From Streptomyces caeruleatus (GTDB taxonomy: Bacteria > Actinomycetota > Actinomycetes > Streptomycetales > Streptomycetaceae), in contig NZ_KQ948939.1 of assembly GCF_001514235.1 (NCBI RefSeq), positions 51,612-115,611 on the forward strand: DNA of 64,000 bases, read 5' to 3'. The notes beneath the pieces were generated by a model. The model did no database searches. It saw only the letters and a list, made by a program, of their open reading frames with translations, and had not been told where the DNA came from. The position numbers were made by a program, and so were the translations under genes. How positions within the stretch are numbered: position 1 is the first letter of the stretch; each line of letters starts with the position of its first letter. Shown piece by piece: positions 27,218 through 35,388 of this stretch.

Positions 27218-27325
27218 GAGGTCCGGACGGTAAGACTTTCCGGACAGCAGGCCGGACAGCAGGCGGACAAGTAGGACAGTCTCCTGGCCCGGAACCCCCG
27301 AGGCAGACGTAAGAGAGGGACCCTG

Positions 27326-28027
27326 ATGCGGGACGCGTACCACGAGGAACTGGACTCGATCGGCGACGGTCTGGTGGAGATGGCCCGACTGGTCGGGTCG
27401 GCGATCGGGCGCGCCACGACGGCGATCCTCGACTCCGACCTGAAGCTGGCCGAAAGCGTGATCGAGGCCGACCAGAAGGTCGACGACCTCCAGCACGACC
27501 TGGAGGCCCGGGCCATAGCCCTGCTGGCGCGCCAGCAGCCGGTGGCGACGGACCTCCGTATCGTCGTCACGTCGCTGCGTATGTCGGCGGACCTGGAGCG
27601 CTCGGGCGACCTGGCCCAGCACGTGGCCAAGCTCACCCGGCTGCGCTACCCGGCGCGGGCGATCCCCCAGGACCTGCACGCCACCATCCTGGAGATGGGC
27701 CAGCTCGCGCAGCGTCTGATGGCGAAGGCGGCCGAGGTGATCGTCACCAAGGACGTCGACCTCGCGCTCCAGCTGGAGCAGGACGACGACGCGATGGACC
27801 TCCTGCACCGCACCCTCTTCCAGCACCTGCTGGACGAGCGCTGGAAGCACGGCATCGAGACGGCGGTCGACGTGACGCTGCTCGGCCGCTACTACGAGCG
27901 CTACGCCGACCACGCGGTGGCCGTGGCCAAGCGTGTGGTGTTCCTGGTGACGGGTGAGCACGCGGACGAGCTGCAGACGGACATCCAGCCGGACATCCAG
28001 CCGGCGGCGGGGGTGGAAGGGGCCTAG
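27326..28027 (+). CDS. phoU: PhoU, phosphate signalling protein
   Basis: 233 residues, all-helical. Two PhoU repeats are visible, with the metal-binding E/DxxxD patterns in LDSDLKLAESVIEADQKVDD and VTKDVDLALQLEQDDDAMD, and RYYERYADHAVAVAKRVVF at the end. PhoU links the Pst transporter to PhoR and restrains the Pho response. GAGAGGGA precedes the ATG. It is divergent from phoR, with the PHO box and a repeat-rich leader between. Confidence 0.93.
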   Translation: MRDAYHEELDSIGDGLVEMARLVGSAIGRATTAILDSDLKLAESVIEADQKVDDLQHDLEARAIALLARQQPVATDLRIVVTSLRMSADLERSGDLAQHVAKLTRLRYPARAIPQDLHATILEMGQLAQRLMAKAAEVIVTKDVDLALQLEQDDDAMDLLHRTLFQHLLDERWKHGIETAVDVTLLGRYYERYADHAVAVAKRVVFLVTGEHADELQTDIQPDIQPAAGVEGA

Positions 28028-28168
28028 GCCGAAGCGGGGTCGGGGCCGGGGCCGGGGCCGGGGCGGAGCTTGCTCGGGGCTTGTTCCGGCCGGCTCGGGG
28101 CTTGTTCAGGGCCGGCTTGGGGCTTCTTCAAGGCCGGCTCGGGGCTTGTTCAAGGCCGGCTCGGGGCG
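28028..28168. repeat. G-rich tract and 22-bp tandem repeats downstream of phoU
   Basis: 28036-28070 is (GGGGCC)n-like with at least four G4 runs. From 28072 a 22-bp unit, GGCTCGGGGCTTGTTCAAGG plus CC, is repeated about four times (28070-28091, 28092-28113, 28114-28135, 28136-28157, then a partial). No gene is seen. Confidence 0.75.
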
Positions 28169-28249
28169 TGCGTGAGCCTCTGTGCGCCGTTGATGCGCCC
28201 AGGGGGGCGGGCATGGAATGGGCACAGGCTCCAGCCTCGAGGAGGATCC

Positions 28250-28423
28250 ATGGCCGAATCCCCCAGCACCCCCAGCACCCCCGGTACCACCCCCGACCCC
28301 ACCCGGGAACGCCCGTCCGAGCAGCCCGCCGACGTCAGGAGCCTCCCGCTCTTCGGTGCCTGCGGCTGCGGCTCGGGGTGCGGGTGCGGGTGCCAGTCGG
28401 GGAATCCTTGCCAGTGCGGGTGA
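28250..28423 (+). CDS. 57-residue Cys-rich peptide
   Basis: The ATG is preceded by GAGGAGGATCC, a near-perfect ribosome site. The N-terminal half is Pro/Thr/Ser-rich (SPSTPSTPGTTPDPT), then VRSLPLFGACGCGSGCGC, then GCQSGNPCQCG: eight Cys in the last 22 residues. No signal peptide. It may bind metal or be crosslinked; the Cys pattern is not one I can name (not a typical metallothionein or lanthipeptide core). It lies between phoU and the AhpD-like gene; no modifying enzyme is adjacent. Confidence 0.6.
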   Translation: MAESPSTPSTPGTTPDPTRERPSEQPADVRSLPLFGACGCGSGCGCGCQSGNPCQCG

Positions 28424-28788
28424 GGACTCTCGTACGACGGTGAGGGCTCGACGCTGAGGGCTCCGGTGCGGTGGATGCGCCGGGGCCCTCTGCCGTGTGC
28501 GCCGGCGCCCTTTGCCCTGCTCGGGAACGCCGTATCGGACGAGTCGGAAGCAGTCCCCGGGGCGCGCTCCTCGACAGGCGATCTACGGCAAACGGACTTA
28601 CGGTCGAGCGGTGAGCGCTGCGCCGGGTGAGGCGCCCCACGGTGTCCCCGCCCGTCGACTGCCCTCGACTCGTATTCCCTCAAGTCGACTTCCTTCACGT
28701 CGACTTGGCGCCACTACCCTCACGGATTCCTCCACACGGACTTCCGCCACATCGGCTTCCCTCACGACCTCACAGGAGACGAGCTGCC
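28424..28788. other. Intergenic region with degenerate GTCGACTT repeats
   Basis: No gene. Near 28682-28715 the sequence AAGTCGACTTCC is followed by a similar CACGTCGACTTGG, and looser copies of a CGGACTTCC/CGGCTTCC theme continue to 28760. The end holds an AGGAGACGAGC ribosome site for the next gene. Confidence 0.45.
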
Positions 28789-29115
28789 ATGGCCACAGCA
28801 TCTGAAACCCCGGTAATGGACACCCTGGCCGCCATGACGGTCGACTCGGTCGAACGGTGCGGGCTGGTCCCGGAGACCTTCATGCTCACCCGCATCGCGG
28901 CCCTCGCCGCTTCGGACGCCCCGCCGATCTCGTACGTCGCCCACATCGACCCCGCCATCCAGGCCGGGCTGACCGCCGAGCAGGTGCAGGACGTGCTGGT
29001 CGCCATCGCGCCGGTGGTGGGTACGGCACGTGTCATGACGGCCGCCGGGAACATCGCCAAGGCGCTCGGCATCACGATCGCGGTCGCGGAGGGGGAGGCT
29101 CAGGGGCAGGGCTAG
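28789..29115 (+). CDS. Carboxymuconolactone decarboxylase/AhpD-like protein
   Basis: 108 residues from the ATG at 28789, with CAGGAGACGAG upstream. The helical core DAPPISYVAHIDPAIQAG, LTAEQVQDVLVAIAPVVGTA and VMTAAGNIAKALGI fits the CMD/AhpD fold. The CxxC catalytic pair of AhpD peroxidase is absent (the only Cys is near residue 24), so peroxidase activity is unlikely. Such Cys-less members are common and of unknown function. It probably forms a hexamer. Confidence 0.75.
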   Translation: MATASETPVMDTLAAMTVDSVERCGLVPETFMLTRIAALAASDAPPISYVAHIDPAIQAGLTAEQVQDVLVAIAPVVGTARVMTAAGNIAKALGITIAVAEGEAQGQG

Positions 29116-29186
29116 AGACAGGAGCGGGTCGGTCTGCGGGATCGCGTCGGAGGGGTGAGGCGGTCCCGCGGAGAGCCGTAGGCACT

Positions 29187-29229
29187 CGGCCTCGGCCTCG
29201 GCCTTGGCCTTTGCCTTTGCCTTGGCCGA
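29187..29229. repeat. Hexanucleotide GGCCTC/GGCCTT tract
   Basis: About seven imperfect 6-bp units lie in the gap between the AhpD-like gene and the 29306 gene. Confidence 0.6.
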
Positions 29230-29305
29230 TCCGATGCGCCACCTGTGTCGGTGCGCGTGGTCATGACACGATGGCGGGCGGGGAGAGGGGGACGCGATTC
29301 TGTCG

Positions 29306-30010
29306 GTGGTCGCGAACATCGGGATCGGGCTGGTGACCAGCCTGCTCGGCGGTGTCTTCGTCTGGTTGTGGGAGCGGGCCAAGCGCACACGCGAGGTGAA
29401 CCGGCGGGCCGCGTTCTTCGGCGTCCGGCCGGGGCAGACCTGCCTGATCGTGCTGGGCAACAAGTACAACGCGCCCGGCACCGCGCATTACCGGGATGTG
29501 CGTGCGGCGATCGAACTGTCGCTACTGGCAGGCGAGTTGGGCTGCGAGGTCACCGTTGAGCCCGGTGACTTCCGCGGCGGCAACGGGGACCGCACCGAGT
29601 TCTGTGTGGGCGGACCCACCGGGGGCGCCAACATCCGTACCGGCGGACATCTGGCCGCACATCTGCCCGGGGTCACCGTCCATCCCTACGACGGGACTCG
29701 CCCGAACTCGGTGGCCATAGAGGTCGGCGGGGAGAAGTACCTCTTCGACCGCGGCAACCAGGAGTACGCCCTGGTGGCGAAGTTCACGCCCGTGGAGTCC
29801 AGCAGCCCTGTCTTCCTGGTGTCCGGGCAGACGTCGGTGGCCAACCTCGCCGCGATCCATTTTCTGCGGCGCGAGTACGCACGGGTGGCCGGGCGACTCT
29901 CCTCGCTGGAACGCTTCTGTGTGCTGATCAAGATCTCCGGCATCGGGACGTACGAGTTCCACCGGGCGGAGCTGGAACGCGAGGTCTCCGCGGCCGCGTT
30001 CGGGCCGTGA
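29306..30010 (+). CDS. Membrane-anchored protein of unknown function
   Basis: 234 residues from a GTG (GAGAGGGGG lies about 14 bases upstream; an upstream non-canonical start is possible). One N-terminal helix (IGIGLVTSLLGGVFVWLW) is followed by a charged stop (ERAKRTREVNRR), then a soluble alpha/beta domain: QTCLIVLGNKYNAPGTAHYR, FCVGGPTGGANIRTGG and PVFLVSGQTSVANLAAIHFL. Gly-rich loops of this type often bind nucleotides, and some phage-defence sensors have a similar build, but I cannot name the family. Its 3' end is 11 bases from the convergent ATPase-glycosyltransferase gene. Confidence 0.65.
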   Translation: MVANIGIGLVTSLLGGVFVWLWERAKRTREVNRRAAFFGVRPGQTCLIVLGNKYNAPGTAHYRDVRAAIELSLLAGELGCEVTVEPGDFRGGNGDRTEFCVGGPTGGANIRTGGHLAAHLPGVTVHPYDGTRPNSVAIEVGGEKYLFDRGNQEYALVAKFTPVESSSPVFLVSGQTSVANLAAIHFLRREYARVAGRLSSLERFCVLIKISGIGTYEFHRAELEREVSAAAFGP

Positions 30011-30021
30011 GGCGCTGTCGC

Positions 30022-33000
30022 TCAGCGGTCCAGGGCTTCGCCGAGCACCACGGCGGCCGCGTCCGCCCACGTCACCTGCCGGGCCAGTTCGTCACGCAGC
30101 AGCGCGGCCTGGCTGAAAGCGGCCTCGCGATCCCGCAGCTTTCTTTCGATGGCCCGCGCCCATCGCTCGGTGTCCTCCTCGTCTTCGCCCGACACCTCGA
30201 CGACGCACTGGCTCGCCCGCACCAGCCCGAGCTTCTCCCGCAGCAGCGCCGCCAGTCCGCTGTCCGAGCCGACGAGAACCGGGATGCCCCGTGTGATGGC
30301 CTCGACACCGACCAAGCCGAATCCTTCCTTCCGGGACGGCATGATCACCAGACTGGCACTGTTCAGATCGTTCTCGATACGGTCCCGCTCCGATGTGTAG
30401 GCGCGGACCACGACATCCAGTCCGGGATGCGCCGCCCACGCCAGGATCTCCTGACGTGCTTCGTCCACGTCGGCCTCCGGGGCACCGCGTACGAGCAGCC
30501 GGATGTGCCACAGGCCCTCGCCGCGCAGCCACCGTTCCACTTTGCCGCAGGCCGCGGCGGCGAGGGGCACACCCTTGAGCTCGGCGTCCTCGACGCGGCC
30601 CAGCAGAAGGACCCGGGGTTTTCCTTCGGGCGGTACGCGATCCTCCGCACCCGGCAGCCGGGTGTCGAACCCCGGATCGACGCGCAGCGGGGAAAGCCCT
30701 GCGGGACTCTTGATCTCGGCGAGGAACTCGTCGTGCAGCCCAGGCCCTACGGTGACCACGCGATGGGCGGTCCTGCCGAGATCCCGCTCGATGTCCGTCC
30801 GCTGCTCGGCCTTCCGGCCCGCACCGCCGTCCAGGGCCGGCTTGTACCACTCGATCTCGTCCGGAGCCATATGCACGAAGTGCAGGCGACGGGCGTCGCG
30901 AAAGAGGTTCTCGGCCAGTGCCTGCGCCGCGGGCCCGGTGATCCGGCCGTGCCCCAGAATCAGGTCGGGCACCGTTTCGTCCGGCAGTTCGGGCCGGCCG
31001 GCGAGCCGTAGGTCATGGGAGGCCCCCGCCCCCTCGCGGGCCTTCCTGAGGTCGACCCCCAGCCCGGCGGCCTCGGCGATGTCCACGTCCTTGGCGTCGA
31101 GCACCACACAGATCACCTGCGCGCCGGCGGCGGCCAACGCCACGCACAGATCACGGTTGAACGTGCTGAGGCCGCCGTGGGAGGAGGTCCACTCGGTGGC
31201 CACGGACAGGACGACCGGGGGCCGAGCGGCGCGTGCCGTCGTATCGGGGCGGGACTGGGACTTGCTCTGGGACTGGGCCTGGGCCTGGGTCTGACCCTGG
31301 GCCTGGGTCTGATCCTGGGCCTGGGCCTGGGCCTGGGTCTGGGTCTGAGCCTGGGTCTGAGCCTGAGCCTGGGCCTGGGCCTGGGCCTGGGCCTGAGCCT
31401 GGGCCTGAGCCTGGGCCTGGGCCTGGGCCTGGGTCTGAGCCTGGGCCTGGGCCTGGGCCTGGGCCTGGGCCTGGGTCTGCGGGTCAGTGTCCGGTGCCTC
31501 TTCCCGCCTCACATCCTGTGGCACTCCCAGTGCGGCACGGGCGCGCCGCACCGCCTCGACCAGGTCGACGGACTTCTCCTCGCGTAACCTGCGGGGCTCT
31601 GCCGGATCCGGCAGCAACAGGTAGTGGATCAGGTGGGTGGGCATCGAGATGCTGTCCAACACCTCGGCGGAGCGGGCGAGTTGCAGTACCGCGCTGTCCT
31701 TGTCGTCGTCCAGGAGGTGGGCCATGGCGGCGTTGTAGTGGCTCAGCGCGCGGTCCCACGGTTTCTCGGCGAGGCCGAGAGCGTGACGGGACCACTTGAG
31801 GGCGTTGTCCCGGCTGCCGGTCGCGAGGCTGAGGTAGGTCAGGCAGTTGGCCTCCTCCCAGCCCGGGTCCAGAGCGAAGGACGACTGGAACCGGGTCCAG
31901 GCGCGGGTGACGTCACCGCTTTCGTACGCGTCGTAGGCGACCAGGAGATGGTTCTTCGCCAGTTCGGTCCGCAGGTTCCCCGTGGCCGTCCGGAACCAGC
32001 TCTCGGCCGGCCAGGATCGCAGAGGAAGGCGAACCCGCTCGGCCGTGAGCCGGCCGCCGAGCTTCTCGACCCGGTCGGCAGCCACCCTGAAGTCGGCGGT
32101 CCGCGCCAACGCGATGTCGTCCCTGTCCGCCGCGAACAGCCAGCGTTGGACCGTGTGGTCGCCGTACGTACAGGTCACGGTGGTGACGTCGAGGGCCGCG
32201 GGTTCACCCGCGCTGAGGATCGCGTAGTGGAGAAAATCGACCGCCGGGACGCTGTCGGGTCCTGCGGCGGGCAGTGTCTCCAGGGCGCGGAAGCTCTGCT
32301 CGACGTGTTCCGCGTTCATCTGGGAGCCGAAGGTCGGGTAGATCTGCAGACGTTCGTCGGCGAAGCCCCGCAGGAGGCCGAACAACTGGTCGACCAGCAT
32401 GCTCCGGACATCGGTCCGGCTGGTGATGGCCCGGGCGTGCGGCGCCTTCCCGAGGGTGACGGCCGTCCACAGTCGTGCGTAGATCTCGTCGAAGAGCTCC
32501 GTGTCGATGGCGAATCGAAGGTGCTGCTCCGGTGCGAGGATGCCTTGCGCCACCAGCGCGTCGCGGAACTCGTCGCACTCGGCGCGGGTGATCTCCGGTG
32601 CCCCGGTCATGCAGTACGCGAACCATGCCTCGTCGGCGGTCGCGTACCCCAGTGCCGAGGTCAGAATGTTGAAGGCGATCAACTCGCGCGGATTCATGGC
32701 GCGCACGGCCCGGATCAGCGGACGGTCGAGGACGTCACTGCCGCCCGACTCCATGCGCCGCCGAATGTCCTCGAGCACCTCGGGCGTGAGTTCCAGGTCG
32801 TCGGCGAGACCGCGCTGCATGCGGGCGAACATCTCGTGGCAGTACAGCTGGATCTCGTACGGGTTGCCGTCCGTGAGCTGGTTCAGGGAGGACACGAGCT
32901 CGTCGTCGCCCAGTCCGAAGATGCCGGCGTTGTGGAGCGGGCGCACGATGCAGTCCCAGACGTCGTCCCGTTCGGCGAACCCCCTGATCTCGAACTTCTG

Positions 33001-33681
33001 GAACTGCCGCAGAATCGGCGAGTGCACGTCCATGATCCGGTCGATCAGCCCGGACGTCCCCGCGAGCACCAGGACCAGCCCGTCGACCCGGGTGGTGAGG
33101 AAGCGCAGGACCGACAGCGCCTGGGCGTCCTCGACGATCAGCTGGGACTCGTCCACCAGCAGAGCGATCGGGTGGCCGAGCCACCGCACGAAGAAGTTGA
33201 GATCGGTCCGCAGCGCCGCTTCCGGCACCCGCCCTCCGGGCCCCGCGAGCGCCACCGCCTCCGGGAACTGGAGCGGCGACACCGATGCCACGTCGCCGGC
33301 CCCGGCGATGACCCGACGCACGGCCGAGACGTCGAAGGGGAGAGGCTTCCCGCTCCGCTCGGCCGCTGCCACGACAGCCGCGATCAACTCGTCGTACAGC
33401 TTCCGGAAGAACGTGACGGGCTCCCCGTCACCCTCGATCAACTCCACCCGCGCGGTCGTCAGCCCCCGTGCCGCTGCCACCCGTTCCGTGGCGTAGAGCA
33501 AGCTCGTCTTCCCGGCCGCCCGGGGACCGTGCAGTGCGATGCAGACCGACGGTTGGTCGACCCCTGCCTGGGCCAGCTCGTACTGGATCGCCGATACTTC
33601 CTCGGCCCGACCGGCGAAGACGGCGGCATCGCGCACCGGGTTGCGGTAGTCGTACGGGTTGCGCAGCTGGAAGTCGTCCAC
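30022..33681 (-). CDS. AAA-type ATPase fused through a Gln-Ala linker to a GT4 glycosyltransferase
   Basis: 1219 residues from the GTG at 33679-33681, chosen because GGTGAGGGG precedes it; the frame is open upstream to 33810. Residues 1-300 are a P-loop ATPase: Walker A HGPRAAGKTSLL (about 52-59), Walker B ALLVDESQL (177-178), sensor-like LVLVLAGTS. A helical middle part follows to about residue 730; its 600-680 stretch resembles TPR-type helices. Residues about 735-810 are almost only Gln-Ala and Gln-Thr, coded by a hexanucleotide tract. The C-terminal 400 residues are a GT-B glycosyltransferase with HGGLSTFNRDLC, and KEGFGLVGVEA (the EX7E motif). A regulated, ATP-gated glycosylation effector is plausible; the target is unknown. 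Confidence 0.8.
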   Translation of the reverse strand: MDDFQLRNPYDYRNPVRDAAVFAGRAEEVSAIQYELAQAGVDQPSVCIALHGPRAAGKTSLLYATERVAAARGLTTARVELIEGDGEPVTFFRKLYDELIAAVVAAAERSGKPLPFDVSAVRRVIAGAGDVASVSPLQFPEAVALAGPGGRVPEAALRTDLNFFVRWLGHPIALLVDESQLIVEDAQALSVLRFLTTRVDGLVLVLAGTSGLIDRIMDVHSPILRQFQKFEIRGFAERDDVWDCIVRPLHNAGIFGLGDDELVSSLNQLTDGNPYEIQLYCHEMFARMQRGLADDLELTPEVLEDIRRRMESGGSDVLDRPLIRAVRAMNPRELIAFNILTSALGYATADEAWFAYCMTGAPEITRAECDEFRDALVAQGILAPEQHLRFAIDTELFDEIYARLWTAVTLGKAPHARAITSRTDVRSMLVDQLFGLLRGFADERLQIYPTFGSQMNAEHVEQSFRALETLPAAGPDSVPAVDFLHYAILSAGEPAALDVTTVTCTYGDHTVQRWLFAADRDDIALARTADFRVAADRVEKLGGRLTAERVRLPLRSWPAESWFRTATGNLRTELAKNHLLVAYDAYESGDVTRAWTRFQSSFALDPGWEEANCLTYLSLATGSRDNALKWSRHALGLAEKPWDRALSHYNAAMAHLLDDDKDSAVLQLARSAEVLDSISMPTHLIHYLLLPDPAEPRRLREEKSVDLVEAVRRARAALGVPQDVRREEAPDTDPQTQAQAQAQAQAQAQTQAQAQAQAQAQAQAQAQAQAQAQAQTQAQTQTQAQAQAQDQTQAQGQTQAQAQSQSKSQSRPDTTARAARPPVVLSVATEWTSSHGGLSTFNRDLCVALAAAGAQVICVVLDAKDVDIAEAAGLGVDLRKAREGAGASHDLRLAGRPELPDETVPDLILGHGRITGPAAQALAENLFRDARRLHFVHMAPDEIEWYKPALDGGAGRKAEQRTDIERDLGRTAHRVVTVGPGLHDEFLAEIKSPAGLSPLRVDPGFDTRLPGAEDRVPPEGKPRVLLLGRVEDAELKGVPLAAAACGKVERWLRGEGLWHIRLLVRGAPEADVDEARQEILAWAAHPGLDVVVRAYTSERDRIENDLNSASLVIMPSRKEGFGLVGVEAITRGIPVLVGSDSGLAALLREKLGLVRASQCVVEVSGEDEEDTERWARAIERKLRDREAAFSQAALLRDELARQVTWADAAAVVLGEALDR
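31250..31482 (-). repeat. Hexanucleotide (CTGGGC)n tract coding a Gln-Ala linker
   Basis: About 38 imperfect 6-bp units in frame in the ATPase-glycosyltransferase gene. Gain or loss of a unit keeps the frame and changes linker length by two residues. Confidence 0.9.
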
Positions 33682-33822
33682 GGGCCCCCTCACCTCGTGT
33701 CGATCGTACGATCTGCGCGGCGGGAAACGGGAGTCGTGGCACGGTGGTGTACGCGAAGCGGGGCGGGCGGCCTCGATGTGGCCGAAGTACGGGTGCGTCC
33801 AGTCGCGCATTCCGGACGGCAG

Positions 33823-34296
33823 TCAGTTCCCGGCAGACCCCAGTGAGTCGCGCATGACAGCGCGTAGGTGACGGAAGGCGACGTCGTACGGGATATGGAG
33901 AGCCTGCCATTCGGAAGAATCGTCGCCCACGGCAACATCTGTCGTCGCAATGGCAACTCGTTGAGCTCTCAGCAGGTTGTAGGCGTCACGCGCAGCGTCG
34001 TAGACAACAGGTGGTGCCACCAAAAACACTTCGTACCTTGCTGCTATGACGCCCTGCGAGCGAAAGGCTGCCACCACTTCGCCATTCGCGACTGGTGTGG
34101 GGCGGCTCAAGGCAAGCGTTTGCAGTGCTGTCTCCGTGTCGGTCAGCGCAGTGAGGTAGCGGACGTACGCGGTACGACGCAGTTCCAAGTGCCGGAGCTT
34201 TTGATCTCGCTTGCTGCGAAAAGCTTCGACGACCAGCGTCGAACTGACCCCGAGCACGCCCCCGCTCAAAGTACTGATCATCGTTAACCATCCCAC
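33823..34296 (-). CDS. Small membrane-anchored hypothetical protein
   Basis: 157 residues from the GTG at 34294-34296, or 152 from the ATG at 34281. TAATTT lies six bases before the GTG on the minus strand, favouring a leaderless GTG; in that case codon 4 is TTA, a rare bldA-type codon in Streptomyces. One N-terminal helix (LSGGVLGVSSTLVVEAF) then a coiled-coil-like domain (KRDQKLRHLELRRTAYVRYL). Codon use is less GC-biased than in neighbours, which hints at transfer. It lies 141 bases upstream of the ATPase-glycosyltransferase gene on the same strand and may be its partner. Confidence 0.6.
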   Translation of the reverse strand: MGWLTMISTLSGGVLGVSSTLVVEAFRSKRDQKLRHLELRRTAYVRYLTALTDTETALQTLALSRPTPVANGEVVAAFRSQGVIAARYEVFLVAPPVVYDAARDAYNLLRAQRVAIATTDVAVGDDSSEWQALHIPYDVAFRHLRAVMRDSLGSAGN

Positions 34297-34401
34297 GCGG
34301 CCAAATTACGAGGCGGGTAGGCTGACGCATAGGGCGCGCGAGCCCGTGCTTTGGCGGATTCGACGGCGCCCGTGACGCACAGAGACGGCCAACCATCACC
34401 G

Positions 34402-34441
34402 AAGCCCCCTGCCGGCGGAGAAACCGCAGGCAGGGGGCTTG
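34402..34441. terminator. Terminator after gpm
   Basis: The stem AAGCCCCCTGCC / GGCAGGGGGCTT encloses a second small GCGG/CCGC hairpin. It lies just past the gpm stop. Confidence 0.8.
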
Positions 34442-34452
34442 ATCAATACGGC

Positions 34453-35214
34453 TTACTTCTTCTTGCCCTGGTTCTTGACCGCCTCAATAGCCGCCGCAGC
34501 CGCCTCCGGGTCCAGGTACTTCCCGCCCGGCGTCACCGGGTTGAAGTCGGCGTCGAGCTCGTAGTAGAGCGGGATGCCGGTGGGGATGTTCAGGCCCGCG
34601 ATGTCGGCGTCGGAGATGCCGTCGAGGTGCTTGACGAGGGCGCGCAGCGAGTTGCCGTGGGCGGCGACGAGGACGGTGCGGCCGGTCAGGAGGTCGGGGA
34701 CGATGCCGTCGTACCAGTAGGGGAGCATGCGGACGACGACGTCCTTGAGGCACTCCGTGCGGGGGCGGAGCTCCGGGGGGATCGTGGCGTAGCGCGGGTC
34801 GTCGGACTGGGAGAACTCCGTGCCGTCCTCGAGAGGCGGCGGCGGGGTGTCGTAGGAGCGGCGCCACAGCATGAACTGCTCCTCGCCGAACTCGGCGAGG
34901 GTCTGGGCCTTGTCCTTGCCCTGGAGGGCGCCGTAGTGGCGCTCGTTGAGGCGCCAGCTGCGGTGGACCGGGATCCAGTGGCGGTCGGCCGACTCCAGCG
35001 CCAGCTGGGCCGTGCGGATCGCTCGCTTCTGGAGGGACGTGTGGACCACGTCGGGCAGGAGGTCGGCGTCCTTCAGGAGCTCGCCACCGCGGACCGCCTC
35101 CTTCTCGCCCTTCTCGTTGAGGTTGACGTCCACCCAGCCGGTGAACAGGTTCTTCGCGTTCCACTCGCTCTCGCCGTGGCGGAGGAGGATCAGCTTGTAC
35201 GGTGCGTCGGCCAT
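34453..35214 (-). CDS. gpmA: 2,3-bisphosphoglycerate-dependent phosphoglycerate mutase
   Basis: 253 residues. The phospho-histidine is in LILLRHGESEWNAKNLFTGW; RLNERHYGALQGKDK and VLVAAHGNSLRALVKHLDG supply the remaining active-site residues. It interconverts 3- and 2-phosphoglycerate in glycolysis and gluconeogenesis. Length fits the dPGM class (about 250). A short Lys-rich tail (KNQGKKK) ends it. It ends at a strong terminator. This core gene marks the right border of the accessory block from 28028. Confidence 0.95.
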   Translation of the reverse strand: MADAPYKLILLRHGESEWNAKNLFTGWVDVNLNEKGEKEAVRGGELLKDADLLPDVVHTSLQKRAIRTAQLALESADRHWIPVHRSWRLNERHYGALQGKDKAQTLAEFGEEQFMLWRRSYDTPPPPLEDGTEFSQSDDPRYATIPPELRPRTECLKDVVVRMLPYWYDGIVPDLLTGRTVLVAAHGNSLRALVKHLDGISDADIAGLNIPTGIPLYYELDADFNPVTPGGKYLDPEAAAAAIEAVKNQGKKK

Positions 35215-35388
35215 GCGTCCGAGCCTAATCCAAGGCTTCGGCCGGGCGTGCCCCCCGCCCGAGGAGCGGACGGTTGACGGGATCTGTTAATTGAGTGGCC
35301 TCGCGGAGCGGCCCGCTTGTAAGTTGCGTTCGCCGCCTTGGCTTCTTACATCCGGGCTACATCCGATTACCTCCGTGGGGGATTCCGC

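Noticed and set aside
28497..28805. Plus-strand frame over the GTCGACTT repeats
   Set aside because: No start context and composition follows the repeats.
31250..31482. CRISPR or satellite array
   Set aside because: A 6-bp coding repeat within a single long gene; no spacers.
31624..33846. 740-codon plus-strand frame opposite the ATPase part of 30022-33681
   Set aside because: Val/Gly/Arg/Glu-rich antisense shadow; the minus strand holds Walker motifs in the correct order.
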